Counted from the stretch's first letter, positions 9,306 through 17,511 are shown. The stretch is 64,000 bases of DNA from Amylibacter marinus (GCF_030160015.1 NZ_BSNN01000006.1:26658-90657); one strand, 5' to 3'. Made by a program: numbers and translations. Notes: generated from the sequence alone by a model not told the origin.

Positions 9306-10028
9306 ATGAACAAACCGACACAATCGGTGCATTCCTACTATTGGATTGGCTTGCGTGACACAGTGCCGTTTCTGTTGATCATCATCCCCTTTGGATTGTT
9401 GTGGGGGGTCGTTGGATCCGAGGCAGGCTTTGATCTGACGGCGGTTATCGCCATGTCGCTGATTGTGGTTGCTGGCGCGGCCCAGTTCACGGCCACCTCT
9501 TTAATGGTGGAACAGTCCCCCCTATTCATTACGGTACTGGCAGCACTGGCGGTTAATCTGCGCATGGTTATGTATTCGGCCGCATTGGCCCCCCATTTGG
9601 GCGGCCAACGTCTGGGCATGCGCCTGTTAACCTCTTATTTCATGGTTGATCAGAATTTTGCGTTGTCGATTAAAAAGTTCGAAGATGCCCCAGAAATGAA
9701 GGGGGCGGAAAAGGCACAATACTATTTGGGTTCCGCCACATTGCTGGTAATCGGCTGGGTCATCGCATCGGTCTGTGGTGCGGTTTTTGGTGCCACTATC
9801 CCAGATTACTTTGCCTTGGATTTTGCAATACCGATCTGCTTCATCGCTCTATCTGCACCGCTGATGCGTAGCCTGCCGCATTTTGTTGCGGCGGTTGTTT
9901 CTGTGATCGGTGCGCTGATGTTTGTGAATATGCCCTACAGCAGTGGACTATTGCTTGCCTCGGTCATTGCGATGATCGCAGGGGTGCAAACAGAGATGTT
10001 TCTAAAGCGCCGCGGGGGAAAATCATGA
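9306..10028 (+). CDS. azlC: AzlC-family branched-chain amino acid exporter, large subunit
   Basis: AzlC and AzlD together form an inner-membrane exporter of branched-chain and related amino acids. The 240-residue product has about six hydrophobic segments; the AzlC signature region is visible as IPFGLLWGVVGSEAGF and VAGAAQFTATSLM (about 50-75), followed by AALAVNLRMVMYSAALAPHL. The ATG at 9306 follows GGAACC. Its stop overlaps the azlD start as ATGA, so the subunits are made in a coupled way. An Lrp-type regulator gene lies immediately downstream on the other strand, consistent with amino acid control, although that link is inference. Confidence 0.92.
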   Translation: MNKPTQSVHSYYWIGLRDTVPFLLIIIPFGLLWGVVGSEAGFDLTAVIAMSLIVVAGAAQFTATSLMVEQSPLFITVLAALAVNLRMVMYSAALAPHLGGQRLGMRLLTSYFMVDQNFALSIKKFEDAPEMKGAEKAQYYLGSATLLVIGWVIASVCGAVFGATIPDYFALDFAIPICFIALSAPLMRSLPHFVAAVVSVIGALMFVNMPYSSGLLLASVIAMIAGVQTEMFLKRRGGKS

Positions 10029-10351
10029 TCGAAACCAGTACGATTTGGATCGTTATCATCCTATTGGGTCTTGGCACTTTTTTGATCCGGTTTTCCTTCT
10101 TGGGGTTGATCGGCGATCGCAAACTGCCCCGCTGGATCACTCTGCACCTGAATTATGTAGCCGTGGCTGTTATGCCCGCACTGGTTGCACCATTGGTTGT
10201 CTGGCCCGAGGCAACGGGCGGCGCGCTGGATGCGCCGCGCCTGTTGGCCGCACTTGCCGCTCTCGCGGCTGGGTTGGCCCTTCGTTCGGCACTTTGGTCT
10301 GTCAGCATCGGGTTTGGCGTTCTGTATTTTATGCTGTTTGTCGTCAGCTAA
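10025..10351 (+). CDS. azlD: AzlD-family branched-chain amino acid exporter, small subunit
   Basis: This 108-residue hydrophobic protein has about four membrane segments and the AzlD-type opening, with LGLGTFLIRFSFLGL followed by a charged loop GDRKLPRW and a helix LNYVAVAVMPALVAPLV. It is the usual small partner of AzlC. The start overlaps the azlC stop by 4 bases. Its last codons overlap the end of the convergent Lrp gene by 8 bases, so the two transcripts are antisense at their 3' ends. Confidence 0.9.
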   Translation: MIETSTIWIVIILLGLGTFLIRFSFLGLIGDRKLPRWITLHLNYVAVAVMPALVAPLVVWPEATGGALDAPRLLAALAALAAGLALRSALWSVSIGFGVLYFMLFVVS

Positions 10352-10805
10352 GCGGCAGAGCGGTGGTTTTAAACACCGTGCGCAAGGCAAAACTGCTCTG
10401 CATTTGGCTAACATGCGGCAGACGCGACAGATGCTGGCGGTGAATACGCGCAAAATCTTCGGTATCCGAGGCCACCACCTTTAACAGGTAATCCGCCGTA
10501 CCCGCCATCAAGTGGCATTCCAGCACATCTGGAATACGCGCCACAGATTTTTCAAATGCATCCAAAATGCTGTCTGCCTGACCAGACAATGTGATCTCGA
10601 CAAAAACGGTGGTTTTACGATCCACCTTGCGCGGATCTAACAGCGCCACATATCCTTTGATCACCTTTTCTGCTTCCAGGCGTTGCACCCTACGATGACA
10701 GGCCGAGGCCGACAAATTTATCCGTTCGGCCAGATCAGCATTCGACAAGCGCCCAGAGGTCTGCAAATCCCGTAGAATCCGATGATCCGTAGCGTCCAAT
10801 TCCAT
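10344..10805 (-). CDS. Lrp/AsnC-family transcriptional regulator
   Basis: The 153-residue protein (ATG at 10805, MELDATDHRILRDLQ) has an N-terminal winged helix-turn-helix (about 1-60, with NADLAERINLSASACHRRVQ) and a C-terminal RAM ligand-binding domain (about 65-145, containing VLECHLMAGTADYLLKVV). The frame extends upstream to 10886, but that extra part lies in an AT-rich intergenic region with no homology, so the shorter start is used. It is divergent from ald, the usual arrangement for alanine dehydrogenase activators of this family (AldR-like). Alanine or another amino acid is the likely effector; that is inferred from position. Confidence 0.93.
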   Translation of the reverse strand: MELDATDHRILRDLQTSGRLSNADLAERINLSASACHRRVQRLEAEKVIKGYVALLDPRKVDRKTTVFVEITLSGQADSILDAFEKSVARIPDVLECHLMAGTADYLLKVVASDTEDFARIHRQHLSRLPHVSQMQSSFALRTVFKTTALPLS

Positions 10806-10870
10806 AATATTGAATTTCCTTCTAATAAAGGTACTAATTAGCGGTATAGTTCCGAAGATTTTTACATTTA

Positions 10871-10884
10871 GCACAAATTTTTGC
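10871..10884. promoter_or_regulatory. Candidate Lrp operator between the regulator and ald
   Basis: GCACAAATTTTTGC is an imperfect palindrome (12 of 14 positions symmetric, AT-rich core AAATTT). It lies 59 bp upstream of the ald AGGAG and 65 bp from the regulator start, in the shared divergent region. Lrp-family proteins typically bind AT-rich 15-bp palindromes, so this is a reasonable site for autoregulation and ald activation. There is no experimental support. Confidence 0.4.
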
Positions 10885-10943
10885 AATCCACTACTGCCGG
10901 TTCCCTGCCATGATGTTGAAAATCACAACAGTAGGAGCAAGTG

Positions 10944-12062
10944 ATGATTATTGGATGCCCCAAAGAAATCAAAAACCAAGAGTATCGCGTAGGCCTAACT
11001 CCCAGCGCCGTATCCGAAGCAGTGTCACGAGGTCATCGCGTGCTAATTCAGGCTGGTGCAGGTGCGGGCGCAGGCTTCCCTGATGATGAATACCTTGCCG
11101 CTGGCGCGGAACTGATTGTCGATGCACCCGCGCTATTTGAACAGGCCGAGATGATCGTAAAGGTCAAAGAACCGCAAGCCGAAGAGCGCAAGATGTTGCG
11201 CAAAAATCAGCTACTGTTCACCTATCTGCATCTGGCACCAGATCCACAACAAACGTTGGATTTACTGGATGCGGGCGTTACCGCCATAGCCTACGAAACC
11301 GTAACAGATGCCAGCGGCGGCCTACCCCTCTTGGCCCCCATGTCAGAGGTTGCGGGGAAATTAGCCCCCCAAGTGGGCAGCTGGGCCCTGCAACGGGCCA
11401 ATGGCGGGCGCGGTACATTAATGGGCGGTGTTCCAGGTGTTGGCCCTGCCGAGGTAGTGGTTATCGGTGGTGGTGTTGTGGGCACTCATGCGGCGCGCGT
11501 TGCGGCGGGTATGGGGGCCGATGTTACGGTACTTGATATGTCAATGCCGCGCATGCGCTATCTAGACGATGTATTTGGTGATAAATTCAAGACCCGCTAT
11601 GCCAGCCGCGAAAACACGGCAAACCTGATTAAAACGGCGGATATGGTTGTGGGGGCGGTGCTGGTGCCCGGTGCGGCGGCCCCACAACTGATCACCCGCG
11701 AACAACTTTCCACCATGAAACAAGGGGCCGTGCTGGTGGACGTGGCCATCGATCAGGGCGGCTGTTTTGAAACATCCCACGCCACCACACATGATGATCC
11801 GATCTACGAGGTGGATGGGGTGGTTCATTACTGTGTTGCCAATATGCCTGGCGCAGTGGCGCGGACTTCTACCATTGCGTTGGGCAATGCCACCATGCCT
11901 TTTGTTTTAGCGCTGGCTGACAAAGGCTGGAAACAGGCCTGCGAAGACGACCCCCATCTGTTGAACGGCCTGAATACCCACCAAGGAAAGCTGACCTATT
12001 TTGCGGTGGGCAAAGCGTTGGGTATTGATACAATCGCGCCAAACCTTGCGCTAAAAATATAG
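10944..12062 (+). CDS. ald: Alanine dehydrogenase
   Basis: Ald interconverts L-alanine and pyruvate plus ammonia with NAD(H). The 372-residue product starts MIIGCPKEIKNQEYRVGLTP, which contains the substrate-binding Arg15/Lys region, followed by VKVKEPQAEE, HLAPDP and the Rossmann segment VVVIGGGVVGTHAARVA at about 172-188. The C-terminal part keeps NMPGAVARTST. I prefer the ATG at 10944 over the GTG at 10941 because AGGAG (10933-10937) then has a 6-base spacing. It is divergent from an Lrp-type gene. A hairpin follows 17 bp downstream of the stop. Confidence 0.97.
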   Translation: MIIGCPKEIKNQEYRVGLTPSAVSEAVSRGHRVLIQAGAGAGAGFPDDEYLAAGAELIVDAPALFEQAEMIVKVKEPQAEERKMLRKNQLLFTYLHLAPDPQQTLDLLDAGVTAIAYETVTDASGGLPLLAPMSEVAGKLAPQVGSWALQRANGGRGTLMGGVPGVGPAEVVVIGGGVVGTHAARVAAGMGADVTVLDMSMPRMRYLDDVFGDKFKTRYASRENTANLIKTADMVVGAVLVPGAAAPQLITREQLSTMKQGAVLVDVAIDQGGCFETSHATTHDDPIYEVDGVVHYCVANMPGAVARTSTIALGNATMPFVLALADKGWKQACEDDPHLLNGLNTHQGKLTYFAVGKALGIDTIAPNLALKI

Positions 12063-12078
12063 CGCCTGCCAAACAAAA

Positions 12079-12100
12079 GGGCGCCCCAAAAGGAGCGCCC
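12079..12100 (-). terminator. Terminator hairpin between ald and mscL
   Basis: A stem made by GGGCGCCCC and GGAGCGCCC (one mismatch) closes over AAAA. Read on the minus strand it is followed by TTTTGTTT, so it best serves mscL, whose stop is 33 bases away. On the plus strand the T run is missing, so ald may also end here but less efficiently. Confidence 0.65.
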
Positions 12101-12132
12101 AATCACAGCCAACTGCCCGATGGGCATTTGGT

Positions 12133-12543
12133 TTATTTTTGCAAAGCCTTCAAAATATCGGCCAACAGCTCGCTGTCGGTTGGGCCCTTTGGGGCCTCTG
12201 GCTTTGGCTCTTCTTTTTTCTTGGTTTTATTCACGGCCTTTACCAGCATAAAGACCACAAAGGCGATGACCAAGAAATTGATAACGGCCATGATGAAGCG
12301 ACCATAGGCAAATACCGCGGCTCCTGCCTCTTCTGCGGCGGCTAGTGATGCATAGTCACCCTCGCCTAAAACGGCATATAGGGCGCTGAAATCAACCCCA
12401 CCCGTGAATAGGCTGATAATCGGGTTAATTAGGTCAGCAACCAGCGATCCAACAATCGCCGTAAAGGCAGCACCAATAATAATACCAACCGCCATGTCCA
12501 TAACATTGCCCTTGGCGATGAAATCCTTGAATTCTTTGATCAT
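12133..12543 (-). CDS. mscL: Large-conductance mechanosensitive channel MscL
   Basis: MscL opens in the inner membrane when turgor rises, releasing solutes after osmotic downshock. The 136-residue protein has the amphipathic N-terminal helix and TM1 with the family signature [20 protein letters not shown] (about 11-30), a periplasmic loop of about 30 residues, TM2 (about 80-103, [21 protein letters not shown]) and a charged cytoplasmic tail [11 protein letters not shown] ending in a helical bundle [13 protein letters not shown]. Length is normal. The gene stands alone and is convergent with ald. Confidence 0.97.
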   Translation of the reverse strand: MIKEFKDFIAKGNVMDMAVGIIIGAAFTAIVGSLVADLINPIISLFTGGVDFSALYAVLGEGDYASLAAAEEAGAAVFAYGRFIMAVINFLVIAFVVFMLVKAVNKTKKKEEPKPEAPKGPTDSELLADILKALQK

Positions 12544-12765
12544 AGTTTATCCCCTTTTTTTCCTGCGCTCATGGCGCTGAGGGTTAATATTGGGGTTTCT
12601 GCGAGTATTTCAAGCTTTGCATTATTTTTCCATGTCCCATTTTCCGCCCCCAAACCCAGCGCATCGCCATGCCACATCGCGGAAAATTGACAACATCAGC
12701 CCCCGCCCCCATTGCCATTCCCACAGGTATAGGTACCAATGTGTCTAAATTTACAGGAGAATGTT

Positions 12766-13617
12766 ATGTCATACACCCCCCCCAAGGTTTGGAAATGGGA
12801 TGCCGAATGCGGCGGGAAATTTGCCAGTATCAATCGCCCAATCGCTGGCGCTACCCACGACAAAGAGCTTCAGATCGGCAAACACCCTCTACAACTGTAT
12901 TCTCTGGCCACGCCAAATGGCGTGAAGGTAACCGTAATGCTAGAGGAGCTATTGGCCGCGGGTCATACCGATGCGGAATATGACGCATGGTTGATCAACA
13001 TCCAAGAAGGTGATCAATTCGGTAGCGGGTTCGTAGATGTGAACCCAAATTCGAAAATCCCTGCCTTGATGGATACCACCACAGGCACACGCGTATTCGA
13101 AAGCGGCGCAATTCTCTTGTACCTTGCGGAAAAGTTTGGGGCATTTTTGCCCGTTGACCCTGCAGGCCGTACCGAAACGCTGAACTGGTTGTTTTGGCTA
13201 CAGGGATCTGCCCCCTATTTGGGCGGTGGTTTTGGTCATTTCTACGCCTATGCCCCCGAAAAATTCGAATACCCGATTAACCGTTTCGCCATGGAGGCCA
13301 AACGCCAACTGGATGTTCTGGATCGCAATTTGGCAGAGCGCGAGTTTTTGGCCGGCGATGACTATTCCATCGCGGATATCGCAACAGCGCCTTGGTATGG
13401 ATCGGTGGTCAAGGGCCTAACCTATGAGGCCGCTGAATTCCTAGATACCGCCAGCTACAAAAACGTAAACCGCTGGGCCGATACGGTAATGAACCGCCCT
13501 GCGTATTTGCGCGGAAAAATGGTGAACCGTGCGTGGGGTGAACCTCACGAGCAATTGCACGAGCGCCACGATGCCAGTGATTTTGAATTGAAAACCCAAG
13601 ACAAGATCGCAGAATAG
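12766..13617 (+). CDS. yghU: YghU-type glutathione S-transferase (disulfide-bond reductase)
   Basis: The 283-residue protein matches E. coli YghU along its whole length: VWKWDAECGGKFASINRP at the start, a thioredoxin-like domain with LYSLATPNGVKVTVMLEEL (about 55-73) and NPNSKIPALMD, and an alpha-helical C-terminal domain with GHFYAYAPEK, ending in LHERHDASDFE. YghU binds two glutathione molecules and reduces disulfides rather than using a catalytic thiol. The ATG at 12766 follows AGGAG at a good distance; the frame extends nine codons upstream but without homology. A strong terminator follows directly. The gene is probably monocistronic. Confidence 0.95.
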   Translation: MSYTPPKVWKWDAECGGKFASINRPIAGATHDKELQIGKHPLQLYSLATPNGVKVTVMLEELLAAGHTDAEYDAWLINIQEGDQFGSGFVDVNPNSKIPALMDTTTGTRVFESGAILLYLAEKFGAFLPVDPAGRTETLNWLFWLQGSAPYLGGGFGHFYAYAPEKFEYPINRFAMEAKRQLDVLDRNLAEREFLAGDDYSIADIATAPWYGSVVKGLTYEAAEFLDTASYKNVNRWADTVMNRPAYLRGKMVNRAWGEPHEQLHERHDASDFELKTQDKIAE

Positions 13618-13622
13618 TCTCG

Positions 13623-13656
13623 ATTGGTGCGTGGCGACACGCACCAATTTATTTTT
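13623..13656 (+). terminator. Rho-independent terminator of yghU
   Basis: ATTGGTGCGTG and CACGCACCAAT form a perfect 11-bp stem with loop GCGA, followed by TTTATTTTT. It begins 6 bases after the yghU stop and reaches the stop codon of the opposing small gene. Confidence 0.92.
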
Positions 13657-13819
13657 ATGCTTTGTTATGATCGTCCCATGGGTTCTTTTTGTTATGGATA
13701 CCCTTGCGCCCTTTTACCGTATTTTTCAACGTTTGGTAATGCGGCTGATGCTTAGCCTTTTCCTCTAACATCTGCTTCATGGTTTTCTTCACAGGCTTGT
13801 CTTCTGATTTATCGGCCAT
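13655..13819 (-). CDS. Small basic conserved protein
   Basis: The 54-residue product starts MADKSEDKPVKKTMKQMLEE and ends NKKNPWDDHNKA; 15 of its residues are Lys and it has no membrane segment. The ATG at 13819 is preceded by AGGATG, a usable ribosome binding site, while the longer frame to 13969 has no coding look. Small Lys-rich proteins with this Trp-Asp/Asn-Asp-His tail occur in the Rhodobacterales, but I know no function. It lies between yghU (convergent) and ffh (divergent). Confidence 0.65.
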   Translation of the reverse strand: MADKSEDKPVKKTMKQMLEEKAKHQPHYQTLKNTVKGRKGIHNKKNPWDDHNKA

Positions 13820-13980
13820 TTTCACACATCCTATTATCATTGCGGGATGAATACCCCGTTGAACTCTGCTGGCGTATACACTGCCATGGCCACTTTCACA
13901 GCCCTTAATCCCAAACACACTCCACATCTCGGATGTCTTGACTCTCGGGTCTTCGCCGCGTACATGCACATCTAATCATT

Positions 13981-13997
13981 GGAAGTGCCAAACTTCC
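13981..13997 (+). other. Hairpin 1 in the ffh leader
   Basis: GGAAGT and ACTTCC pair perfectly over the 5-base loop GCCAA. It lies 88 bp upstream of the ffh start, next to a second hairpin at 14012-14040. A self-complementary TCCTAGGA stands between them. The function is unknown. Confidence 0.45.
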
Positions 13998-14011
13998 GGT
14001 CCTAGGATCGA

Positions 14012-14040
14012 CACCAGTCAGCGAGTTTCGCCCACTGGTG
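14012..14040 (+). other. Hairpin 2 in the ffh leader
   Basis: The outer arms CACCAGT and ACTGGTG (7 bp, perfect) enclose a 2+2 internal loop (CA opposite CC) and an inner stem GCGA/TCGC with loop GTT. The structure ends 44 bases before the ffh ATG. It has no T run, so it is not a terminator; it could be a leader element controlling ffh or part of an unrecognised small RNA. I do not see a match to SRP RNA. Confidence 0.5.
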
Positions 14041-14084
14041 CGCTTGTGGTTTGGCTAACACTATCGGCTAAAGGAGCCAGACAT

Positions 14085-15611
14085 ATGTTCGAGAATCTAT
14101 CCGATCGCCTGTCCGGCGTTTTTGACAAACTTACCAAACAGGGTGCCCTATCCGAAGAGGATGTCTCCCTTGCCCTGCGCGAGGTGCGTGTTGCCCTGCT
14201 AGAGGCCGATGTTTCCTTGCCAATCGCACGTGATTTTGTAAAGGCAATTCAGGCCAAGGCAACGGGCCAAGCGGTAACCAAATCCGTAACTCCCGGCCAG
14301 CAGGTAGTGAAAATCGTCCACGACGAAATGGTGCATTTTTTGGCGGGCGACAATGCCAATGCGGGTGAACTAAAGGTCGATAACCCGCCTGCTCCGATCT
14401 TGATGGTTGGTTTGCAAGGTTCAGGTAAAACCACCACCACCGCAAAGCTGGCCAAACGACTGACCGAGAAAAACGGCAAGAAGGTCTTGATGGCCTCTCT
14501 GGATACCCAACGCCCCGCGGCCATGGAACAGTTGGCGGTTCTAGGCACCCAAATCGGCGTGGACACTTTGCCAATCGTCAAAGGCGAGAATGCTGTAAAA
14601 ATCGCAAAGCGCGCCAAACAACAGGCCCTATTGGGTGGCTATGATGTATTCATGTTGGATACGGCTGGGCGCCTGTCTATTGATGATGAACTAATGGCCG
14701 AGGTCGAGGCGGTACGCGATGTCGCCAGCCCCCGCGAGACATTATTGGTGGTCGACGGCCTAACAGGCCAAGACGCCGTACATACCGCCGAAAATTTTGA
14801 TGCCCGCATCGGTATTTCAGGCGTCGTCCTAACCCGTATGGATGGTGATGGCCGCGGCGGGGCGGCATTGTCCATGCGCGCGGTTACCGGTCGCCCGATC
14901 AAATACGTGGGCCTTGGCGAGAAGATGGACGCCCTAGAGGAATTCCACCCAGAGCGTGTCGCGGGCCGTATTTTGGGCATGGGCGATATCGTTTCTTTGG
15001 TGGAAAAGGCCCAAGAATCTATCGAGGTCGAACAGGCCGAAAAGATGATGAAGCGCATGAAAAAAGGTATGTTCAATATGAACGACCTGAAAGCGCAACT
15101 GGAACAAATGTCCAAAATGGGCGGCATGGAAGGCATCATGGGCATGATGCCCGGCATGAAGAAAATGCAAAAACAAATCGATGATGCCGGTGGTATCGAC
15201 GAAAAGGTTTTCGCCCGCCAAATCGCATTAATCAATTCAATGACTAAAAAAGAACGCGCCAATCCAAAACTGATGCAAGCCAGCCGTAAAAAACGCGTGG
15301 CACGCGGTGCGGGCCTAGAGGTATCAGAGCTGAACCAGCTGTTGAAAATGCACCGTCAGATGGCGGACATGATGAAAAAGATGGGCAAAGGCGGCATGCT
15401 GAAACAGGCCATGGGCGCGATGTTCGGCAAGGGTGGCGGCATGCCAGCAGGCGGCATGCCCGATATGGGCAACATTGACCCCAAGCAAATGGAAGCAGCC
15501 GCGAAGCAATTGGGCCAAACCCCAGGTGCTGTTCCGGGCGGCCTTCCGGGTCTTGGCGGTGGCGGATTGCAATTGCCCCCCGGCCTATCTGGTTTCGGGA
15601 AGAAGAAATAG
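14085..15611 (+). CDS. ffh: Signal recognition particle protein Ffh
   Basis: Ffh binds signal sequences on ribosomes and, with 4.5S RNA and FtsY, brings inner-membrane proteins to the translocon. The 508-residue protein has the N domain (1-90), the G domain with P-loop GLQGSGKTTTTAKLAKRL near 107-124, DTQRPAAMEQL, DTAGR and TRMDGDGRGGAALS, and a Met-rich M domain from about 300 with many Met/Gly runs near the end. The start is the ATG at 14085 (MFENLSDRL) after AAGGAG; the frame runs back to 13938 without homology. GGCT at 14053-14056 or 14066-14069 can pair with AGCC at 14075-14078, which would partly cover the ribosome binding site. The next gene starts directly after the stop. Confidence 0.97.
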   Translation: MFENLSDRLSGVFDKLTKQGALSEEDVSLALREVRVALLEADVSLPIARDFVKAIQAKATGQAVTKSVTPGQQVVKIVHDEMVHFLAGDNANAGELKVDNPPAPILMVGLQGSGKTTTTAKLAKRLTEKNGKKVLMASLDTQRPAAMEQLAVLGTQIGVDTLPIVKGENAVKIAKRAKQQALLGGYDVFMLDTAGRLSIDDELMAEVEAVRDVASPRETLLVVDGLTGQDAVHTAENFDARIGISGVVLTRMDGDGRGGAALSMRAVTGRPIKYVGLGEKMDALEEFHPERVAGRILGMGDIVSLVEKAQESIEVEQAEKMMKRMKKGMFNMNDLKAQLEQMSKMGGMEGIMGMMPGMKKMQKQIDDAGGIDEKVFARQIALINSMTKKERANPKLMQASRKKRVARGAGLEVSELNQLLKMHRQMADMMKKMGKGGMLKQAMGAMFGKGGGMPAGGMPDMGNIDPKQMEAAAKQLGQTPGAVPGGLPGLGGGGLQLPPGLSGFGKKK

Positions 15612-16136
15612 ATGATCACCCCCACACCAGATATCAGCACGGATCGATTGATCCTGCGCGCGCCAGTACCACAGGACTGGGAGGCCTTTCGCCCCTTTGC
15701 CCTGTCTGAACGCGCGAAGGGTATTGGTGGCCCATTTGATCTGGGCAAAGCATGGCGCACATTCGCCACCGAAATGGGACACTGGGCGATCTTTGGCTAT
15801 GGGATGTGGATTGTCACCCGCAAGGGTGATGATACCGCGCTGGCCATGATCGGCCCTTGGACCCCCGCAGACTGGCCCGAAAAAGAGATCGGCTGGATGG
15901 TCTTTGACCCTGCTCTAGAGGGTACAGGCATCGCCACCGAGGCGGCCCGTGCCGCCATTGATCATGCTTACGGCGTTTTAGGTTGGGATACAATTGTCAG
16001 CTATGTTGGCGCTGGCAATCTGCGCTCTGCTGCTCTTGCGGAAAAACTAGGGGCCCAGCGCGATGAAACAGCCCCCCAGCCCTACAAGGGTGAAACATGC
16101 TGGATCTACAGACACCCAAAACCGGAGGCACCATGA
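15612..16136 (+). CDS. GNAT-family N-acetyltransferase (RimJ/RimL type)
   Basis: The 174-residue protein looks like a RimJ/RimL-type GNAT enzyme. STDRLILRAPVPQDWEAF at the start is the usual opening, GWMVFDPALEGTGIATEAARAAIDHA (about 94-119) holds the acetyl-CoA binding loop, and AGNLRSAALAEKLGAQRD is the following helix. The substrate cannot be read from sequence. The start codon follows the ffh stop directly, and the stop overlaps the chorismate mutase start as ATGA. The enzyme is therefore co-expressed with ffh and the chorismate mutase. Confidence 0.88.
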   Translation: MITPTPDISTDRLILRAPVPQDWEAFRPFALSERAKGIGGPFDLGKAWRTFATEMGHWAIFGYGMWIVTRKGDDTALAMIGPWTPADWPEKEIGWMVFDPALEGTGIATEAARAAIDHAYGVLGWDTIVSYVGAGNLRSAALAEKLGAQRDETAPQPYKGETCWIYRHPKPEAP

Positions 16137-16429
16137 CCGATTATTCCGAGAAAGCCGCATTGATCCTAAAAGAGCACCGCGAGAGCATTGACCGTCTCGA
16201 CGCCATTTTGATCTATACATTGGGCGAACGTTTCAAACACACGCAATCCGTCGGCAAGTTAAAGGCCACCTACGACCTACCCGCATCCGACCCCAAGCGC
16301 GAAGCGCAACAAATCGATCGTCTCGAAGATCTGGCAAAACGCGCCGATCTCGACCCGAAATTCGCGACAAAGTTTCTAAACTTTATCATCAGCGAAGTTA
16401 TCCAACACCACAAGAAACAACAGAAATAA
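16133..16429 (+). CDS. Chorismate mutase, AroQ type
   Basis: This 98-residue all-helical protein converts chorismate to prephenate for Phe/Tyr synthesis. Typical AroQ features are the first helix with ESIDRLDAILIYTLGERFKHT (about 17-37), KATYDLPASDPKREAQQIDRL and a C-terminal helix FLNFIISEVIQHHKK, which match the alphaproteobacterial single-domain enzymes. The ATG at 16133 has GGAGG upstream and overlaps the acetyltransferase stop by 4 bases. It lies between ffh and rpsP, with a 40-bp gap to rpsP containing a perfect palindrome. Confidence 0.92.
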   Translation: MTDYSEKAALILKEHRESIDRLDAILIYTLGERFKHTQSVGKLKATYDLPASDPKREAQQIDRLEDLAKRADLDPKFATKFLNFIISEVIQHHKKQQK

Positions 16430-16431
16430 CT

Positions 16432-16443
16432 GGGGAATTCCCC
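16432..16443. repeat. Perfect 12-bp palindrome before rpsP
   Basis: GGGGAATTCCCC lies between the chorismate mutase stop (16429) and the rpsP ribosome binding site (TTAGGAG). It could be a protein-binding site. As RNA it could only fold with a very tight loop, and there is no good T run. Confidence 0.4.
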
Positions 16444-16469
16444 ACATTTAGCTTTTTAGGAGAAATATC

Positions 16470-16856
16470 ATGGCTATGAAAATCAGACTCGCCCGAGGCG
16501 GTTCAAAAAAACGTCCATTCTACCGCGTAGTTGCCGCAGACAGCCGCATGCCACGCGATGGCCGCTATGTTGAAAAATTGGGCACATACAACCCATTGTT
16601 GGCAAAAGACAGCGAAGACCGCGTACAGCTAAACATGGAACGCGTTCAGTACTGGTTGAACGAAGGCGCACAGCCAACAGACCGCGTTGCTCGCTTCCTA
16701 GAGGCCGATGGCACATTGCCAAAGACCGAGCGCAACAACCCAAACAAAGCGAAATTGGGCAAGAAAGCTCAGGAACGCGTGGAAGAAAAAGCAGCGGCTA
16801 AAGCCGAAGCAGAAGAAGCAGCCAAAGCGGCCGCTGAAGCTCCTGCAGAAGAGTAA
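16470..16856 (+). CDS. rpsP: 30S ribosomal protein S16
   Basis: S16 is an early-binding protein of the 30S 5' domain. The first 80 residues are standard ([22 protein letters not shown] in two parts at 3-24, then [13 protein letters not shown]). The protein is 128 residues long because it has an Ala/Lys/Glu-rich tail from about residue 95, as is usual in alphaproteobacteria but longer than the 82-residue E. coli protein. AGGAG precedes the start. It heads the rpsP-bluB-rimM-trmD stretch, with bluB 13 bp downstream. Confidence 0.98.
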   Translation: MAMKIRLARGGSKKRPFYRVVAADSRMPRDGRYVEKLGTYNPLLAKDSEDRVQLNMERVQYWLNEGAQPTDRVARFLEADGTLPKTERNNPNKAKLGKKAQERVEEKAAAKAEAEEAAKAAAEAPAEE

Positions 16857-16869
16857 ATCACAGTCCCGC

Positions 16870-17511
16870 ATGGATACCGCCCCAGATTTCGGGGCGGATT
16901 TCCAAGCAGAGCTGAGACAGCTACTGGAATGGCGCCGCGATGTGCGCCATTTCACCACAGATCCCGTGGACGAAGACATATTGGCCACCTGTTTGGCCGC
17001 ATTTGATACCGCCCCTTCGGTGGGGTTATCACAGCCTTGGCGTATTGTTGACCTACGCAGTCCAGATGCCCGCGCCAAAGCATTGGAAAACTTCAAAGCT
17101 TGCAATCAAACCGCCCTATCAGGCTATGACGGATCGCGCGCAGAACTTTATGCATCACTAAAATTGACCGGCATGCAGGATGCACCAATTCAACTGGCGG
17201 TTTTTTGTGACGAGACCACCCCCAAGGGCGCTGGCCTAGGGGCCAATACCATGCCCGAAATGCGCCGGTATTCCGTCGTCTGCGCGATCATGAGCTTTTG
17301 GATGCTGGCTCGCGCCCATGGGTTGGGGCTTGGCTGGGTATCCATTCTAGATCCTGATCAATTGCGCCGTGACCTAGACCTGCCCGCGGATTGGGCCTTG
17401 GTTGGCTATCTATGCCTTGGCATCGCTGCACAGGATACCGAAACACCAGAATTAGAAACCGCAGGCTGGGAACAGCGCGCCCAACAGCCCAGCACCTTGA
17501 TCAAGCGCTAG
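16870..17511 (+). CDS. bluB: 5,6-dimethylbenzimidazole synthase BluB
   Basis: BluB is an oxygen-using flavin-destroying enzyme that converts reduced FMN to the lower ligand of vitamin B12. The 213-residue nitroreductase-fold protein opens FGADFQAELRQLLEWRRDVRHF, a BluB-specific form of the FMN-binding segment, followed by APSVGLSQPWRIV (about 52-64) and an Asp in GYDGSRAELYASLKL. The ATG at 16870 is chosen because homology begins just after it; the frame is open further upstream inside rpsP. Its place between rpsP and rimM is unusual for a cobalamin gene; no B12 riboswitch is visible. Confidence 0.92.
   Translation: MDTAPDFGADFQAELRQLLEWRRDVRHFTTDPVDEDILATCLAAFDTAPSVGLSQPWRIVDLRSPDARAKALENFKACNQTALSGYDGSRAELYASLKLTGMQDAPIQLAVFCDETTPKGAGLGANTMPEMRRYSVVCAIMSFWMLARAHGLGLGWVSILDPDQLRRDLDLPADWALVGYLCLGIAAQDTETPELETAGWEQRAQQPSTLIKR

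Noticed and set aside
13820..14084. SRP (4.5S) RNA gene before ffh
   Set aside because: The hairpins do not contain the conserved GGAAG...AGCAG tetraloop region of SRP RNA.
14639..15262. Minus-strand frame of 207 codons opposite ffh
   Set aside because: It mirrors the Met/Gly/Lys-rich ffh coding sequence and has low-complexity Ser/Ile/Pro content typical of an antisense frame.
16857..16869. Cobalamin riboswitch controlling bluB
   Set aside because: Only 13 bp separate rpsP and bluB; no B12 box or aptamer can fit, and none is seen upstream of rpsP.
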